Positions 8,898 to 17,828 of a DNA stretch of 60,491 nt are shown one piece after another. The position numbers and the translations under genes are program-made. How positions within the stretch are numbered: the stretch's first letter is position 1; each line of letters opens with the position of its first letter. The notes beneath the pieces were generated by a model. That model did no database searches. It was not told the DNA's origin and saw only the letters and a program-made list of their open reading frames with translations. The DNA comes from Plebeiibacterium sediminum (GTDB taxonomy: Bacteria; Bacteroidota; Bacteroidia; Bacteroidales; Marinilabiliaceae): the NCBI RefSeq assembly GCF_026013605.1, contig NZ_JAPDPJ010000038.1, positions 1 through 60,491 on the forward strand. Reading direction: 5' to 3'.

Positions 8898-9167
8898 TAA
8901 TATTGATTGTTTAATTTCAAATTTTTTACGAAGATAATAGTAATGATTTTGTAAAACTAAAATATTATTTAGAACCATTTTCAATTAATGTTGTTTATTA
9001 AACGAAACTCTAATTGAAATCATAGTTTTTTTAGAGGCTTTTTTATAAATTAAGATTCATGTTAAGATCTTATAATAAGCTTATTATGATTACTATGTTT
9101 CTATAGATAATAACAATAATTAATTAGTAATTGCTATAAAATATAATTAGCGGTAAACATTACAAAT

Positions 9168-10490
9168 ATGTCAACATTTGAAATCCTTATGCCTAAAATG
9201 GGCGAAAGCGTTGAAGAGGCTACTATCACAAAGTGGTTTGTATCAGTAGGTGATAAAATTGAAGAAGATGATGTTTTATTGGAAATTGCAACTGATAAAG
9301 TTGATTCTGAAATACCTTCTCCTGTAGCTGGTACGGTAAAAGAAATTTTATATGAAACCGATGCTTTGGTTGCAGTTGGAAAACCTGTGGCTATTATTGC
9401 TCTTGAAGGAGAAGATTCTGATGATTCTGATAATGAAGTTTCAGCAGAAGAAAACATTGAAGAGTCAGTAAACAAGGTAATTGAAGAAAATACTTCTTCA
9501 GAAGCTCCTGATTTTTCAAAGTCCGATCGCTTTTATTCTCCATTGGTTAAAAGTATTGCTAAGGAAGAAGGTATCAGTCTTAGCGAACTTGATTCTATTA
9601 AAGGTACAGGTAAAGATAACAGAGTAACTAAGGAAGACATCCTGAATTATGTAAATAACAGAGGAAAGTCTGAAGCTAAAGTTGAAAAAGCTGCTCAACC
9701 AGTTAAAGCTGAACAGCCAAAATCAGCACCAGCAGCTGCTCAGGTTGCTACTCCTCAAAGACCACCTGTTTCTATTGGTGCAGAAGATGACATTGTAGAA
9801 ATGGATCGAATGAGAAAGATAATTGCCGATCATATGGTAATGTCAAAACAAGTTTCTCCTCACGTTACTGCAGTTGTGGAAGTAGATATGACCAATATTG
9901 TTTTATGGAGAAATAAAAACAAAGTGGCATTCCAGGAAAAATATGGTGAGAAAATTACATTTACTCCAATTTTCTTCGAAGCTGTTGCTAAGGCTTTAAG
10001 AGATTTTCCAGGTATTAATGCTTCCGTTGATGGTGATAAAATTATTTATCGTAAAAATGTAAACATCGGTATGGCCGTGGCTCTTCCTAGTGGTAACCTT
10101 ATTGTACCGGTTGTTAAACAAGCCGATCATAAAAATTTACCAGGTTTAGCTGCAGATGTAAATCGTTTGGCTGGTTTAGCCCGTAATAATAAATTATCTC
10201 CGGATGATATTCAAGGTGGTACTTTTACGATTACAAACTTTGGTTCTTTCAAAAATATTATAGGAACACCTATTATAAATCAACCACAGGTAGCTATTTT
10301 GGCAACAGGTTCTATTGAAAAGAAACCAGCTGTAATTGAAACACCTACAGGAGATGTAATTGCTATACGTCATAAAATGTTCTTATCTATTTCTTACGAT
10401 CACAGAATTGTTGATGGTGCTTTAGGTGGAAACTTTGTTCGACGTGTAGGAGATTATCTTGAGGAATTCGACATCAATAGAACAATTTAA
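9168..10490 (+). CDS. 2-oxo acid dehydrogenase E2, dihydrolipoamide acyltransferase (branched-chain type)
   Basis: The E2 core of a 2-oxo acid dehydrogenase complex (440 residues). Order of domains: a lipoyl domain (about 1-78) with lipoylated Lys44 in TDKVDS; an acidic linker; a peripheral subunit-binding domain (about 122-160) starting FYSPLVKSIAKEEG; an Ala/Pro/Lys linker; and the catalytic acyltransferase domain (about 205-440) with the active-site SYDHRIVDG near residue 411. It is followed 31 bases downstream by the fused E1 gene. The E1 partner is of the 2-oxoisovalerate type, so the complex most likely oxidises branched-chain 2-oxo acids to acyl-CoA. No E3 (lipoamide dehydrogenase) gene lies in the window. 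Confidence 0.93.
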   Translation: MSTFEILMPKMGESVEEATITKWFVSVGDKIEEDDVLLEIATDKVDSEIPSPVAGTVKEILYETDALVAVGKPVAIIALEGEDSDDSDNEVSAEENIEESVNKVIEENTSSEAPDFSKSDRFYSPLVKSIAKEEGISLSELDSIKGTGKDNRVTKEDILNYVNNRGKSEAKVEKAAQPVKAEQPKSAPAAAQVATPQRPPVSIGAEDDIVEMDRMRKIIADHMVMSKQVSPHVTAVVEVDMTNIVLWRNKNKVAFQEKYGEKITFTPIFFEAVAKALRDFPGINASVDGDKIIYRKNVNIGMAVALPSGNLIVPVVKQADHKNLPGLAADVNRLAGLARNNKLSPDDIQGGTFTITNFGSFKNIIGTPIINQPQVAILATGSIEKKPAVIETPTGDVIAIRHKMFLSISYDHRIVDGALGGNFVRRVGDYLEEFDINRTI

Positions 10491-10521
10491 CATAAGTCTT
10501 TTGAATAAAAATATAGTAGTT

Positions 10522-12570
10522 ATGAATTCAGACGTTCAACAGATATATAAAATAAAAACAACAGATAAGGAAACGCTGTTAAAATGGTATCATCTGCTTA
10601 GGTTAGGAAGAAGTTTAGATGACAGAGCTCCTAATTATCTTAAACAGGCAATTGGTTGGTCATATCACGCACCAGCTGCTGGTCACGATGCTATTCAATT
10701 GGCTATAGGTCAGGTTTTTGATAGGACTAAAGATCATTTATTTCCATACTACAGAGATCTACAAACATGTGTTTCTGCAGGTTTGACTCCTGAAGAAATC
10801 ATTTATAATGGTATTTCAAAAGATACGGATGTTGCTGGTGGTGGTCGACATATGTCAAATCACTTTGCAAAGCCTGAATGGAATATTCACAATGTTTCAT
10901 CGTGTACAGGAAACCATACATTACATGCAGCCGGTATTGCTCGAGCCATTAAAACATACGAATCCAAAGGTGTTGCAATTAGTTCACAAGGAGAATCTTC
11001 AGTATCAGAAGGATATGTTTACGAGGCTATTAACGGGGCATCAAAAGAACAACTTCCTGTTGTATTTGTATTTCAGGATAATGGATACGGTATTTCTGTA
11101 CCAAAGAAAGATCAGCAGGCAAACCGCAAGGTAGCTAAGAACTTTGAAGGCCTTAAAAATTTACGCATTTTATATTGTAATGGTAAGGATGTATTTGATT
11201 CTATGAATACCATGACTGAAGCTGTAAAATGGGCTGAAGAAAACCAAAAACCAGTTATTGTTCATGCAAATTGTGTGCGCATACACTCGCATTCAAATTC
11301 CGACAGACATGAACTATACAGAGATAATGCGGAGCTGAATTATGTACAGGAATACGATCCTATTGCAAAGTATCGCAGACTTTTAGTTCGTTACGACAGA
11401 GCAACTGAAGATGAGTTGACAGCTATTGATGAACAAGTAAAAGCAGAAGTTAAAGCTGCCCACAAAGCAGGTATGAAAGCTCCGGATCCAAAACCGGAAA
11501 GTGTACATGATTTTGTATATGCACCAGCTTATCAGCCTCAAAAGTTTCCGGATGGTTTACATTCTGAAACATCTGAACCTAAAAAGTTAATCGAAGGGCT
11601 AAATGGTACTTTAAAAGAAGAATTTCGCAGAAATCCAGATACTTATATCTGGGGTCAGGATATGGCAAATAAAGATAAAGGTGGAATCTTTAATGTGTCA
11701 AAAGGAATGCAACAGGAGTTTGGCCATAAGCGTGTATTTAATGGACCAATTGCCGAAGATTATATTATGGGTACCGCTAACGGTATGTCTAGATTTAATA
11801 AAGACATTCGAATTGTAGTTGAAGGAGCTGAATTTGCTGATTATTTCTGGCCAGCAATGGAACAGTTTGTTGAAACCACCCATGAATATTGGAGAACAAA
11901 AGGTCAGTTCTCACCAAATATTACAGTACGCCTTGCTTCAGGAGGATACATAGGCGGTGGATTATACCACTCTCAAAATATTGAGGGCGCTTTATCTACT
12001 TTACCTGGTGTTAGAATTGTTTATCCTTCTTATGCTGATGATGCTGCAGGTTTATTGCGTACTTCGCTTAGATCAGAGGGTATGACTTTATTCTTAGAAC
12101 CGAAAGCTTTGTATAATTCTCCTAAAGCAGCAACTCCAATTCCTGAAGAATTTGAAGTGCCGTTTGGTAAGGCTCGTATTCGTAGAGAAGGTGCTGATTT
12201 AACTATCGTAACATACGGAAATACAACACATATGTGTGTTGATGTTGCAGAAGAGATCTCAAAAGAAGGCCTGGCTGAAATAGAAGTAATTGACTTACGT
12301 ACATTGGTTCCATTGGATCAGGAGACTATTATAGAATCTATTAAAAAGACTTCCAGAGTTCTTGTTGTACATGAAGATAAAGTATTTGGAGGATTTGGTG
12401 GTGAAGTTGCTGCAACAATATCTGATATAGCATTTAAATATCTTGATGCACCGATAAAAAGAGTTGGTTCAGAATTTACGCCTGTAGGCTTTAATAGAAT
12501 TCTTGAAAAAGCTATTTTACCGGATACAGAAAAGATTGCTAAAGCAGCAAGAGAACTATTGGCATTTTAA
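10522..12570 (+). CDS. Fused alpha/beta E1 of branched-chain 2-oxo acid dehydrogenase
   Basis: One 682-residue chain holds both E1 subunits. The alpha part (about 1-330) has the thiamine-diphosphate region QGESSVSEG and DNGYGIS. The beta part (from about 350) starts EEFRRNPDTYIWGQD and contains GPIAED, YHSQNIEGAL and EPKALY. I chose the ATG at 10522 over the in-frame TTG at 10459, which would overlap the E2 gene. The enzyme decarboxylates branched-chain 2-oxo acids and transfers the acyl group to the lipoyl arm of the adjacent E2. Fused E1 is common in Bacteroidota. The metal-binding motif reads GES where GDG or GDS is usual. Confidence 0.92.
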   Translation: MNSDVQQIYKIKTTDKETLLKWYHLLRLGRSLDDRAPNYLKQAIGWSYHAPAAGHDAIQLAIGQVFDRTKDHLFPYYRDLQTCVSAGLTPEEIIYNGISKDTDVAGGGRHMSNHFAKPEWNIHNVSSCTGNHTLHAAGIARAIKTYESKGVAISSQGESSVSEGYVYEAINGASKEQLPVVFVFQDNGYGISVPKKDQQANRKVAKNFEGLKNLRILYCNGKDVFDSMNTMTEAVKWAEENQKPVIVHANCVRIHSHSNSDRHELYRDNAELNYVQEYDPIAKYRRLLVRYDRATEDELTAIDEQVKAEVKAAHKAGMKAPDPKPESVHDFVYAPAYQPQKFPDGLHSETSEPKKLIEGLNGTLKEEFRRNPDTYIWGQDMANKDKGGIFNVSKGMQQEFGHKRVFNGPIAEDYIMGTANGMSRFNKDIRIVVEGAEFADYFWPAMEQFVETTHEYWRTKGQFSPNITVRLASGGYIGGGLYHSQNIEGALSTLPGVRIVYPSYADDAAGLLRTSLRSEGMTLFLEPKALYNSPKAATPIPEEFEVPFGKARIRREGADLTIVTYGNTTHMCVDVAEEISKEGLAEIEVIDLRTLVPLDQETIIESIKKTSRVLVVHEDKVFGGFGGEVAATISDIAFKYLDAPIKRVGSEFTPVGFNRILEKAILPDTEKIAKAARELLAF

Positions 12571-12588
12571 TCTAAAAAAGATGATATC

Positions 12589-13095
12589 ATGAATAAAATA
12601 GGTTTATTTTACAGCTTTAATACTGTAAAAACAAAACAACAGGTTAATAAGATAAAGAAATCTCTTGGTGAAGATAACATTGAAGAAAAAAATGTTGAAG
12701 AAATTACTCAGGAGGAATTTAATAAATATAAAAATTACATTCTGGCAATTCCTACCTGGTTCGATGGTGAGTTACCAAATTATTGGGATGAGTTTTTACC
12801 AGCAATAGAAGACGATTCTTTTAAGGGAAAAACATTTGCTCTTTTTGGAGGTGGTGATCAAAAAGGTTATCCTGAAAACTTCGTGGATGGATTAGGCCTA
12901 ATGGCTGATTTTATTGAAAAACGCGGTGGCAAAATCGTAGGCTTAACTTCAACTGAAGGTTACCAGTTTGAATCATCAAAGGCGCAACGAGGTGATAAAT
13001 TTGTAGGATTGGCATTAGATATAGAAAATCAAGCAGCCCTAACTGAAGAGAGAGTTTCAAAATGGGTTGAGCAACTAAAAAAAGAATTTAAATAG
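12589..13095 (+). CDS. Flavodoxin, long-chain type
   Basis: A 168-residue FMN electron carrier. The sequence starts NKIGLFYSFNTVKTKQQV, the position of the phosphate-binding loop, although the loop differs from the usual T/S-x-T-G-x-T. It has the YILAIPTWFDGELP segment (W flanking FMN) and ALFGGGDQKGYPENFVDGL, the long-chain region. Length fits long-chain flavodoxins. It starts 18 bases after the E1 gene and is followed by a strong terminator, so it is the third gene of the E2-E1 operon. A direct link to 2-oxo acid oxidation is not known to me; co-transcription is inferred. Confidence 0.88.
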   Translation: MNKIGLFYSFNTVKTKQQVNKIKKSLGEDNIEEKNVEEITQEEFNKYKNYILAIPTWFDGELPNYWDEFLPAIEDDSFKGKTFALFGGGDQKGYPENFVDGLGLMADFIEKRGGKIVGLTSTEGYQFESSKAQRGDKFVGLALDIENQAALTEERVSKWVEQLKKEFK

Positions 13096-13116
13096 AAACA
13101 AATTTTAAATTATAGA

Positions 13117-13150
13117 AAAGGGACATTGTTAAAGTGTCCCTTTTTTTTGT
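13117..13150 (+). terminator. Intrinsic terminator
   Basis: GGGACA (13120-13125) pairs with TGTCCC (13135-13140), followed by eight T. Closes the E2-E1-flavodoxin operon. Confidence 0.9.
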
Positions 13151-13218
13151 GCGATAATTTCCACTACACTATATAACATAATTAATGCACTCAGATTTTG
13201 TTATAATTATCTATTCTG

Positions 13219-13234
13219 ATTCCTAATTAGGAAT
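13219..13234. repeat. Perfect 16-bp palindrome
   Basis: ATTCCTAATTAGGAAT. A related half, ATTCCTAATTAAAT, recurs near 13575. This could be a binding site; it has no T-tract to act as a terminator. Confidence 0.5.
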
Positions 13235-13410
13235 ATTAAAAAAGCAGATTTACTCTATACAAAGCAAAAATTAACTTCACATTATAGGATTAACACCATG
13301 ATATTATAAAACAAGCAAAACAAAGTGATCATTATCCAATATAATTCTAAAAGTATTGGAAATTTTATTTGTAGTGTTTACAAAGTAACAATTAAAGTAA
13401 ATTGTATAGG

Positions 13411-13490
13411 TTACATATGTAATATGCTCTATTTATATATATGTTACATAAGTAAATGCGGTTAGCTAGGCAGTAATATTACATATGTCA
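13411..13490. promoter_or_regulatory. Cluster of three TTACATAWGTAA palindromes
   Basis: TTACATATGTAA at 13411-13422, TTACATAAGTAA at 13444-13455 and TTACATATGTCA at 13479-13490. The same 12-mer occurs in front of the Xre gene, just after its stop codon and in front of pyrK. They are read as candidate operators of the neighbouring Xre-type regulator. No gene starts within 600 bases downstream. Confidence 0.5.
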
Positions 13491-13608
13491 ATTACTTTTA
13501 TATTTATAACTTCTAAATAGGAGAGAGGGATGCTTGTTTTGCTACATATATACAATCATTAACTTATCTCGAACATTCCTAATTAAATATTTTTATACAA
13601 ATACCTTA

Positions 13609-13639
13609 AATACCTATATATCAGTTGTATATAGGTATT
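13609..13639. repeat. Perfect 12-bp inverted repeat
   Basis: AATACCTATATA (13609-13620) and TATATAGGTATT (13628-13639) with a 7-base loop. It is not followed by a T-run. It could be a hairpin in a transcript or a protein-binding site. Confidence 0.5.
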
Positions 13640-14032
13640 ATATTTATATATAATTTAAACATAATGGAAAAAATAACCATTATTTACAATATAATGCGTA
13701 GATATCAATGGTAAAAATTTATTATATGCTTGTATACCAGCTTTTTAAAGATTTTATATGAAGTAAGAATTAAGTTTTAATAATTATAATGTCAAATATC
13801 ACAATATCAAAACATTACAATAATAGAAATAAAAAAAAACGAATATTTTATCAAGTATTTGTAAAATATTAAATAACATTTATTTAATTATAAAGTACAG
13901 ATATATAGTAATTTATATGATTTACATTAACTATTAAACGAATTGATATTTATAATAATTATTTAGATAGTGTTGTTAGAGAGAAAGTTAGTACTGATTT
14001 TTACAGATGTTAATAGTAAAATCAAATAAACA

Positions 14033-14063
14033 TTTGTAAAATACATTTTATTGATTACATTTG
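14033..14063 (+). promoter_or_regulatory. Predicted promoter of the Xre regulator gene
   Basis: TTTG at 14033-14036, 19 bases, then TACATTTG at 14056-14063: the Bacteroidota -33/-7 pattern (TTTG-N19-TAnnTTTG). Transcription would start near 14070, leaving a leader of about 100 bases. The -7 box overlaps a degenerate copy of the palindrome (14055-14066). Confidence 0.6.
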
Positions 14064-14088
14064 TATCATTCAGAGATAAGATAGCAAA

Positions 14089-14155
14089 TTACTTATGTAA
14101 CAAATGTAATATGGCATTGAATTTACATATGTATTCATACAAATTACAATTGTTA
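14089..14155. promoter_or_regulatory. Operator-like palindromes between the Xre promoter and its start codon
   Basis: TTACTTATGTAA (14089-14100), TTACATATGTAT (14123-14134) and TTACAATTGTTA (14144-14155) follow each other in the predicted leader. Their position downstream of the predicted transcription start suggests autorepression by the Xre protein. Confidence 0.5.
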
Positions 14156-14173
14156 GCATTATACAAATAGGCA

Positions 14174-14656
14174 ATGAAATCAAGGTTACAGACATTATTA
14201 ACTTCTGAGAAAATTACTTCCTCACGCTTTGCTGATATTATAGGAGTAAATCGTTCCAGTATATCTCATATATTATCAGGAAGAAATAATCCCAGTTTAG
14301 ATATACTTCAAAAGGTATTAACCAAATTTCCACATATTAATCCGGATTGGTTATTATTAGGCCAGGGAAATATGCTTAGAAATAAGACTGAGGAGAAGCA
14401 AACACTTAAACAACCTTTTTCTACGTTATTTGAGAATAAGACGGTTAGAACGAATAGTAATATAGAGCCCAAAACAGAGCCAAAAAAGATATTTAAGGAG
14501 GAATTACCTAAACAACCTGAAAAGATCGAAGAAAAGCCTGTTGAGGAGCTTTCAAAGCCTGCTATTATTGATGTTGATAAGGCTGTTACGGAGAAAAAAC
14601 TTGAAAAGATTGTATTCTTTTACTCTGACAAGTCATTTGAAGTGTTTCATCCTTAA
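14174..14656 (+). CDS. Xre-family helix-turn-helix regulator
   Basis: A 160-residue DNA-binding protein. Residues 1-65 are an HTH_3 domain (RFADIIGVNRSSISHILSGR, then NPSLDILQKVLTKFP and WLLLGQG). A Lys/Glu/Pro-rich linker (about 70-135) leads to a short conserved-looking tail, KIVFFYSDKSFEVFHP. The predicted leader, the bases right after the stop codon and the leader of pyrK all carry TTACATAWGTAA palindromes, so it probably regulates itself and perhaps pyrKD. The next gene in the same direction is pyrK, with its own promoter. Target assignment is inference; the family call is secure. Confidence 0.9.
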   Translation: MKSRLQTLLTSEKITSSRFADIIGVNRSSISHILSGRNNPSLDILQKVLTKFPHINPDWLLLGQGNMLRNKTEEKQTLKQPFSTLFENKTVRTNSNIEPKTEPKKIFKEELPKQPEKIEEKPVEELSKPAIIDVDKAVTEKKLEKIVFFYSDKSFEVFHP

Positions 14657-14668
14657 TTACATATGTAA
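14657..14668. promoter_or_regulatory. TTACATATGTAA palindrome abutting the Xre stop codon
   Basis: A perfect 12-bp copy directly after the stop codon of the Xre gene, about 150 bases before the predicted pyrK promoter. Confidence 0.45.
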
Positions 14669-14810
14669 CTATTTGAAAATTATTTTTATTTCTATTATAA
14701 AATAGTTATAAATCCTCATAAATCAATGTTGCATATAAGTAGCAATCGATACTTAAACAACTATTCTGGCTTGATAAAGGTATTAATATGCATGTAGATC
14801 ATTTACTACA

Positions 14811-14840
14811 TTGCCTTTCTATACAAATTATCTATATTTG
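14811..14840 (+). promoter_or_regulatory. Predicted pyrK-pyrD promoter
   Basis: TTG at 14811-14813, 19 bases, then TATATTTG at 14833-14840. It matches the Bacteroidota consensus. The start would be near 14847, about 48 bases before the pyrK ATG. Confidence 0.65.
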
Positions 14841-14860
14841 CATGATAAATATCCTTATGT

Positions 14861-14872
14861 TTACATAAGTAA
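14861..14872. promoter_or_regulatory. TTACATAAGTAA operator-like palindrome in the pyrK leader
   Basis: A perfect copy lying about 14 bases after the predicted transcription start and 22 bases before the ATG, a position suited to repression by the adjacent Xre protein. Confidence 0.5.
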
Positions 14873-14894
14873 ACTTTCAATATCAAAGCTTTTT

Positions 14895-15668
14895 ATGAAG
14901 AAAGTAGAATTATTAACCGTAACTAAAAATAGACGGATTAACAAGGAGTATGTCATTATACATGCTGCCAGCAATGAAAAATTACCGGAAATATTTCCTG
15001 GCCAATTCGTAGAAATCAAGGTTGAAAATGGACCGAATACATTTCTTAGACGACCTATTTCTATACATGAAGTGGATGAATCTAAGAATGAAATCATCTT
15101 ATTAATCCAAGAAATTGGAGAAGGTAGCCGCTTGTTAGCTAAGTTAAGAGAAGGTGATACAATTGACCTTATTTATCCCTTAGGTAATGCCTTTTCTATT
15201 CCATCCAAGGGTAGTAAAGCCTTATTGGTTGGCGGCGGAGTTGGAGTTGCTCCAATGCTAATTTTAGGCAGAGTACTTAAGGAAAATGGTGTTGAGCCAC
15301 ACTTTCTATTAGGAGCACGTTCTAAAGAAATTTTAATGGAACTGGATAACTATGAAAAGATTGCAGAGGTAGGTGTTACCACTGAAGACGGTTCCTTAGG
15401 CATTAAAGGTTTTGTAACTGATCATCCTTTAATGAATGAAAAATTAGGCGAAATGGAAATTGTTTACACATGTGGACCAGATCCAATGATGAGAGCGGTA
15501 GCTAAAAAAGCTAAAGAAAAGGATATTAAATGTGAGGTTTCTTTGGAAAATTTAATGGCGTGTGGTATTGGTGCATGTTTATGTTGCGTTGTAGACACCA
15601 AAGACGGACATAAATGTACTTGTACTGAAGGACCGGTATTTGACACTAAAGAATTGAAAGAATGGTAA
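14895..15668 (+). CDS. pyrK: Dihydroorotate dehydrogenase B, electron transfer subunit
   Basis: A 257-residue iron-sulfur flavoprotein that passes electrons from dihydroorotate oxidation to NAD. The FAD domain contains [11 protein letters not shown] (RxxS-type flavin contact), the NAD domain has [12 protein letters not shown], and the C-terminal [2Fe-2S] site is the Cys-rich CGIGACLCC with further Cys in KCTC (residues about 221-243). I chose the ATG at 14895; the frame is open to 14811 but that part overlaps the promoter. The pyrD start lies inside its end (7-base overlap), so the two are translationally coupled and form the 1B-type heterotetramer for pyrimidine synthesis. Confidence 0.94.
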   Translation: MKKVELLTVTKNRRINKEYVIIHAASNEKLPEIFPGQFVEIKVENGPNTFLRRPISIHEVDESKNEIILLIQEIGEGSRLLAKLREGDTIDLIYPLGNAFSIPSKGSKALLVGGGVGVAPMLILGRVLKENGVEPHFLLGARSKEILMELDNYEKIAEVGVTTEDGSLGIKGFVTDHPLMNEKLGEMEIVYTCGPDPMMRAVAKKAKEKDIKCEVSLENLMACGIGACLCCVVDTKDGHKCTCTEGPVFDTKELKEW

Positions 15669-16576
15669 ATTTAGGTATAGATTTAAATGGTTTGTCACTT
15701 AAAAATCCGGTGATGACAGCTTCTGGGACATTTGGTTTTGGAGAAGAATATGAGGATTTTATTAATATAGATGATTTAGGTGGTATTGTTGTTAAGGGTA
15801 CAACTTTACATCACCGAGAAGGAAATCCTTATCCTAGAATGGCAGAAACTCCCAGTGGGATGCTTAATGCTGTTGGATTGCAAAATAAAGGTGTTGACTA
15901 TTTTATAAGTGATATTTACCCTAGAATTAAGCACTATAAAACCGGAATATTTGTAAATGTTTCAGGATCTACCATAGAAGATTATATAGCAACTGCTGAA
16001 AAGATTAATGAATTAGAACATATACCAGGTATTGAACTTAATATATCTTGTCCTAATGTAAAGGAAGGTGGAATGGCTTTTGGTGTGCATTGTCCTTCAG
16101 CTGTAGCAGTTACAGAGGCTGTACGTAAAGTTTACAAAAAACACCTAATGGTTAAACTATCACCTAATGTTACAGATGTAACAGAGATTGCCAAAGGTGT
16201 AGAAGGTGTTGGTGCTGATAGTGTATCCCTAATAAACACATTATTGGGAATGGCTATTAATGTTGAGAAACGTAAACCTGCTTTATCTACCATTACTGGT
16301 GGATTATCCGGTCCATGTGTTAAACCGGTTGCTGTTCGTATGGTATGGCAGGTATTTAATGCTGTTAAAATTCCAATTGTAGGTATGGGAGGTATTATGA
16401 ATGCCTATGATGCCATTGAGTTTATGTTAGCCGGTGCTACAGCAGTTCAAATTGGTACTGCAAACTTTATAGATCCAACTGTAACTATTAAAGTTATTGA
16501 TGGAATAAAAGATTATATGACTCGTCATAATATATCTGACGTAAATGAATTAATCGGTGGAATGATCATCGAGTAA
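15662..16576 (+). CDS. pyrD: Dihydroorotate dehydrogenase, class 1B catalytic subunit
   Basis: A 304-residue FMN enzyme converting dihydroorotate to orotate in pyrimidine synthesis. Visible features: [16 protein letters not shown] at the N-terminus, GLQNKGVD, the active-site [11 protein letters not shown] with the catalytic Cys, [15 protein letters not shown] and the FMN-phosphate loops GMGGI and IGTANF. The start ATG overlaps pyrK by seven bases, and pyrK supplies the NAD-linked electron chain typical of class 1B. A terminator follows at 16588. A second, more distant DHOD-like gene lies at 33318. Confidence 0.95.
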   Translation: MVNLGIDLNGLSLKNPVMTASGTFGFGEEYEDFINIDDLGGIVVKGTTLHHREGNPYPRMAETPSGMLNAVGLQNKGVDYFISDIYPRIKHYKTGIFVNVSGSTIEDYIATAEKINELEHIPGIELNISCPNVKEGGMAFGVHCPSAVAVTEAVRKVYKKHLMVKLSPNVTDVTEIAKGVEGVGADSVSLINTLLGMAINVEKRKPALSTITGGLSGPCVKPVAVRMVWQVFNAVKIPIVGMGGIMNAYDAIEFMLAGATAVQIGTANFIDPTVTIKVIDGIKDYMTRHNISDVNELIGGMIIE

Positions 16577-16587
16577 TAGCATATTAT

Positions 16588-16627
16588 AAAAAGATAGAGT
16601 GGTTGTTATATACTTCTCTATCTTTTT
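16588..16627 (+). terminator. Intrinsic terminator
   Basis: AAAGATAGAG (to 16599) pairs with CTCTATCTTT (from 16616), followed by T-rich sequence. Closes pyrKD. Confidence 0.8.
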
Positions 16628-16640
16628 ATTTACTATGCAA

Positions 16641-17801
16641 TCAGCCCCATTTCCTTGACTGATAATTTTCTTTAGAGGTAATGTTTATTATTGGCTTAAA
16701 GTTATTTTTGATAAAGCTCCATTTATCAGGAAATTGCTTGAATAAAGTATTAATTCTATCCTTATTTTTACTTATAGAATCAGAAATTGCAGCAGCAGTA
16801 ATGGGATTGTCCATAGATCTGCCAACGTTAGTACTGGTTAACTTTATTCCTTCATGAGAAATTTTTAAAGCATATCGTTCAAGTTTATCTAATAATTGTT
16901 GTGTCTTTTGTAATCTTTCAGGTAATATAATGTTTTCATATGTAATTTCTTCAGAATTTACATAAGTAACTTCTGAAATGTAATCTGCTTCTATAATTAC
17001 TTGATTGGTATCTGAGTAACTATTCAACATCTTAGCATATTCAATAGCTTCATAAAGTGATTTTTTTAAATCATTAAATGATCCTTTAAATTGAATGATT
17101 TTTTCTATGGCATCTTTCTGATAAACATAATTAATTCCATCAGATTTACTGCATTCCTCAATCAAATCAGTTGCCCAGCCAATAATTAAATTTTCTAAAC
17201 CCTGATTGTTTTCTTTATTTTCATTAGATTTCTTTTGAAATTGAATTACCTCTTGAGTTTTTTGGGCAAATCGCTTCATCTTATAATCCTGAGTCCAATA
17301 AATTTTACTTAAAGAAATAACTGACTTAGAAACCAGATGCCCGATAATGGTTTTATTTTGGGTACTCAATTTTGATTTTTCATGGTGTACACCAAACTGA
17401 TCCAGTTCATCTTTAAAATAAACAAAAACCAGGTTTCTTTTACTACTGTTTAATTGTGGTATAGAAACTAACAGTATGAGGTTATTATACTCATTAAATA
17501 TATTTAATTGACCAGAATTTATTTGCTTTTCTTCAAATGGAATTTGAGATTTATTTAACCATTTATATTGAATTCTTTCTCTTTGTAGTTGTTGTAAACT
17601 AATAATATCATCATCAATTATTAGTTCTTGTTCTACTAGTTGGTTATTCTGAAGAGATAGACATGTACCAAATAATTGATTTGTACCATCTTCAATGTTA
17701 TAAATGCCTACAATTTTTTCAACTCCAACAACCATTTCTGTAATATGATTGATGACAGCAGAATAAAACTCTATGGTATGTAGCTGACTATTGCTGGTCA
17801 T
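16641..17801 (-). CDS. Unrecognised regulator-like protein (386 aa)
   Basis: Not assigned to a known family. The N-terminal half (about 1-165) has the alternating pattern of a GAF- or PAS-like sensor (NLILLVSIPQL, NLVFVYFKDEL). A charged, Asn-rich linker follows (about 185-210). The middle (about 211-280), with FKGSFNDLKKSLYEAIEYA and VIIEADYI, is reminiscent of the C-terminal helical part of NtrC-type AAA+ domains (WPGNVRELENVIERAV), but there is no Walker A or B. The last 90 residues (LDKLERYALKISHEG, NVGRSMDNPITAAAISDSIS) look like a helix-turn-helix-bearing helical domain. The gene is divergent from 18016, with periodic TTAAG repeats between. It may be a DNA-binding regulator; this is inference. 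Confidence 0.6.
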   Translation of the reverse strand: MTSNSQLHTIEFYSAVINHITEMVVGVEKIVGIYNIEDGTNQLFGTCLSLQNNQLVEQELIIDDDIISLQQLQRERIQYKWLNKSQIPFEEKQINSGQLNIFNEYNNLILLVSIPQLNSSKRNLVFVYFKDELDQFGVHHEKSKLSTQNKTIIGHLVSKSVISLSKIYWTQDYKMKRFAQKTQEVIQFQKKSNENKENNQGLENLIIGWATDLIEECSKSDGINYVYQKDAIEKIIQFKGSFNDLKKSLYEAIEYAKMLNSYSDTNQVIIEADYISEVTYVNSEEITYENIILPERLQKTQQLLDKLERYALKISHEGIKLTSTNVGRSMDNPITAAAISDSISKNKDRINTLFKQFPDKWSFIKNNFKPIINITSKENYQSRKWG

Positions 17802-17828
17802 TTATGGGCATTTAATCTACAAATATAC

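Larger units (their letters stand above)
13151..14173. other. 1-kb AT-rich gene-poor region with several palindromes
   Basis: No convincing open frame on either strand; the longest with a start is only about 16 codons (13664-13714). The base composition is much richer in A and T than the coding regions on either side. It contains a perfect 16-bp palindrome (13219-13234), a perfect 12-bp inverted repeat (13609-13639), three TTACATAWGTAA-type palindromes at 13411-13490, and the promoter and further palindromes of the Xre gene (14033-14155). It could encode an unannotated RNA or be a long regulatory region. Confidence 0.6.

Noticed and set aside
13664-13714. A 16-codon open frame in the AT-rich gap
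   Set aside because: Too short and without a family match, promoter or terminator; left as noncoding.
16934-16969. Two TTACATAWGTAA-like sequences inside the coding region at 16641-17801
   Set aside because: They fall within codons of a well-formed frame, far from any start; one is imperfect. Probably chance or coding constraint, so not listed as operators.
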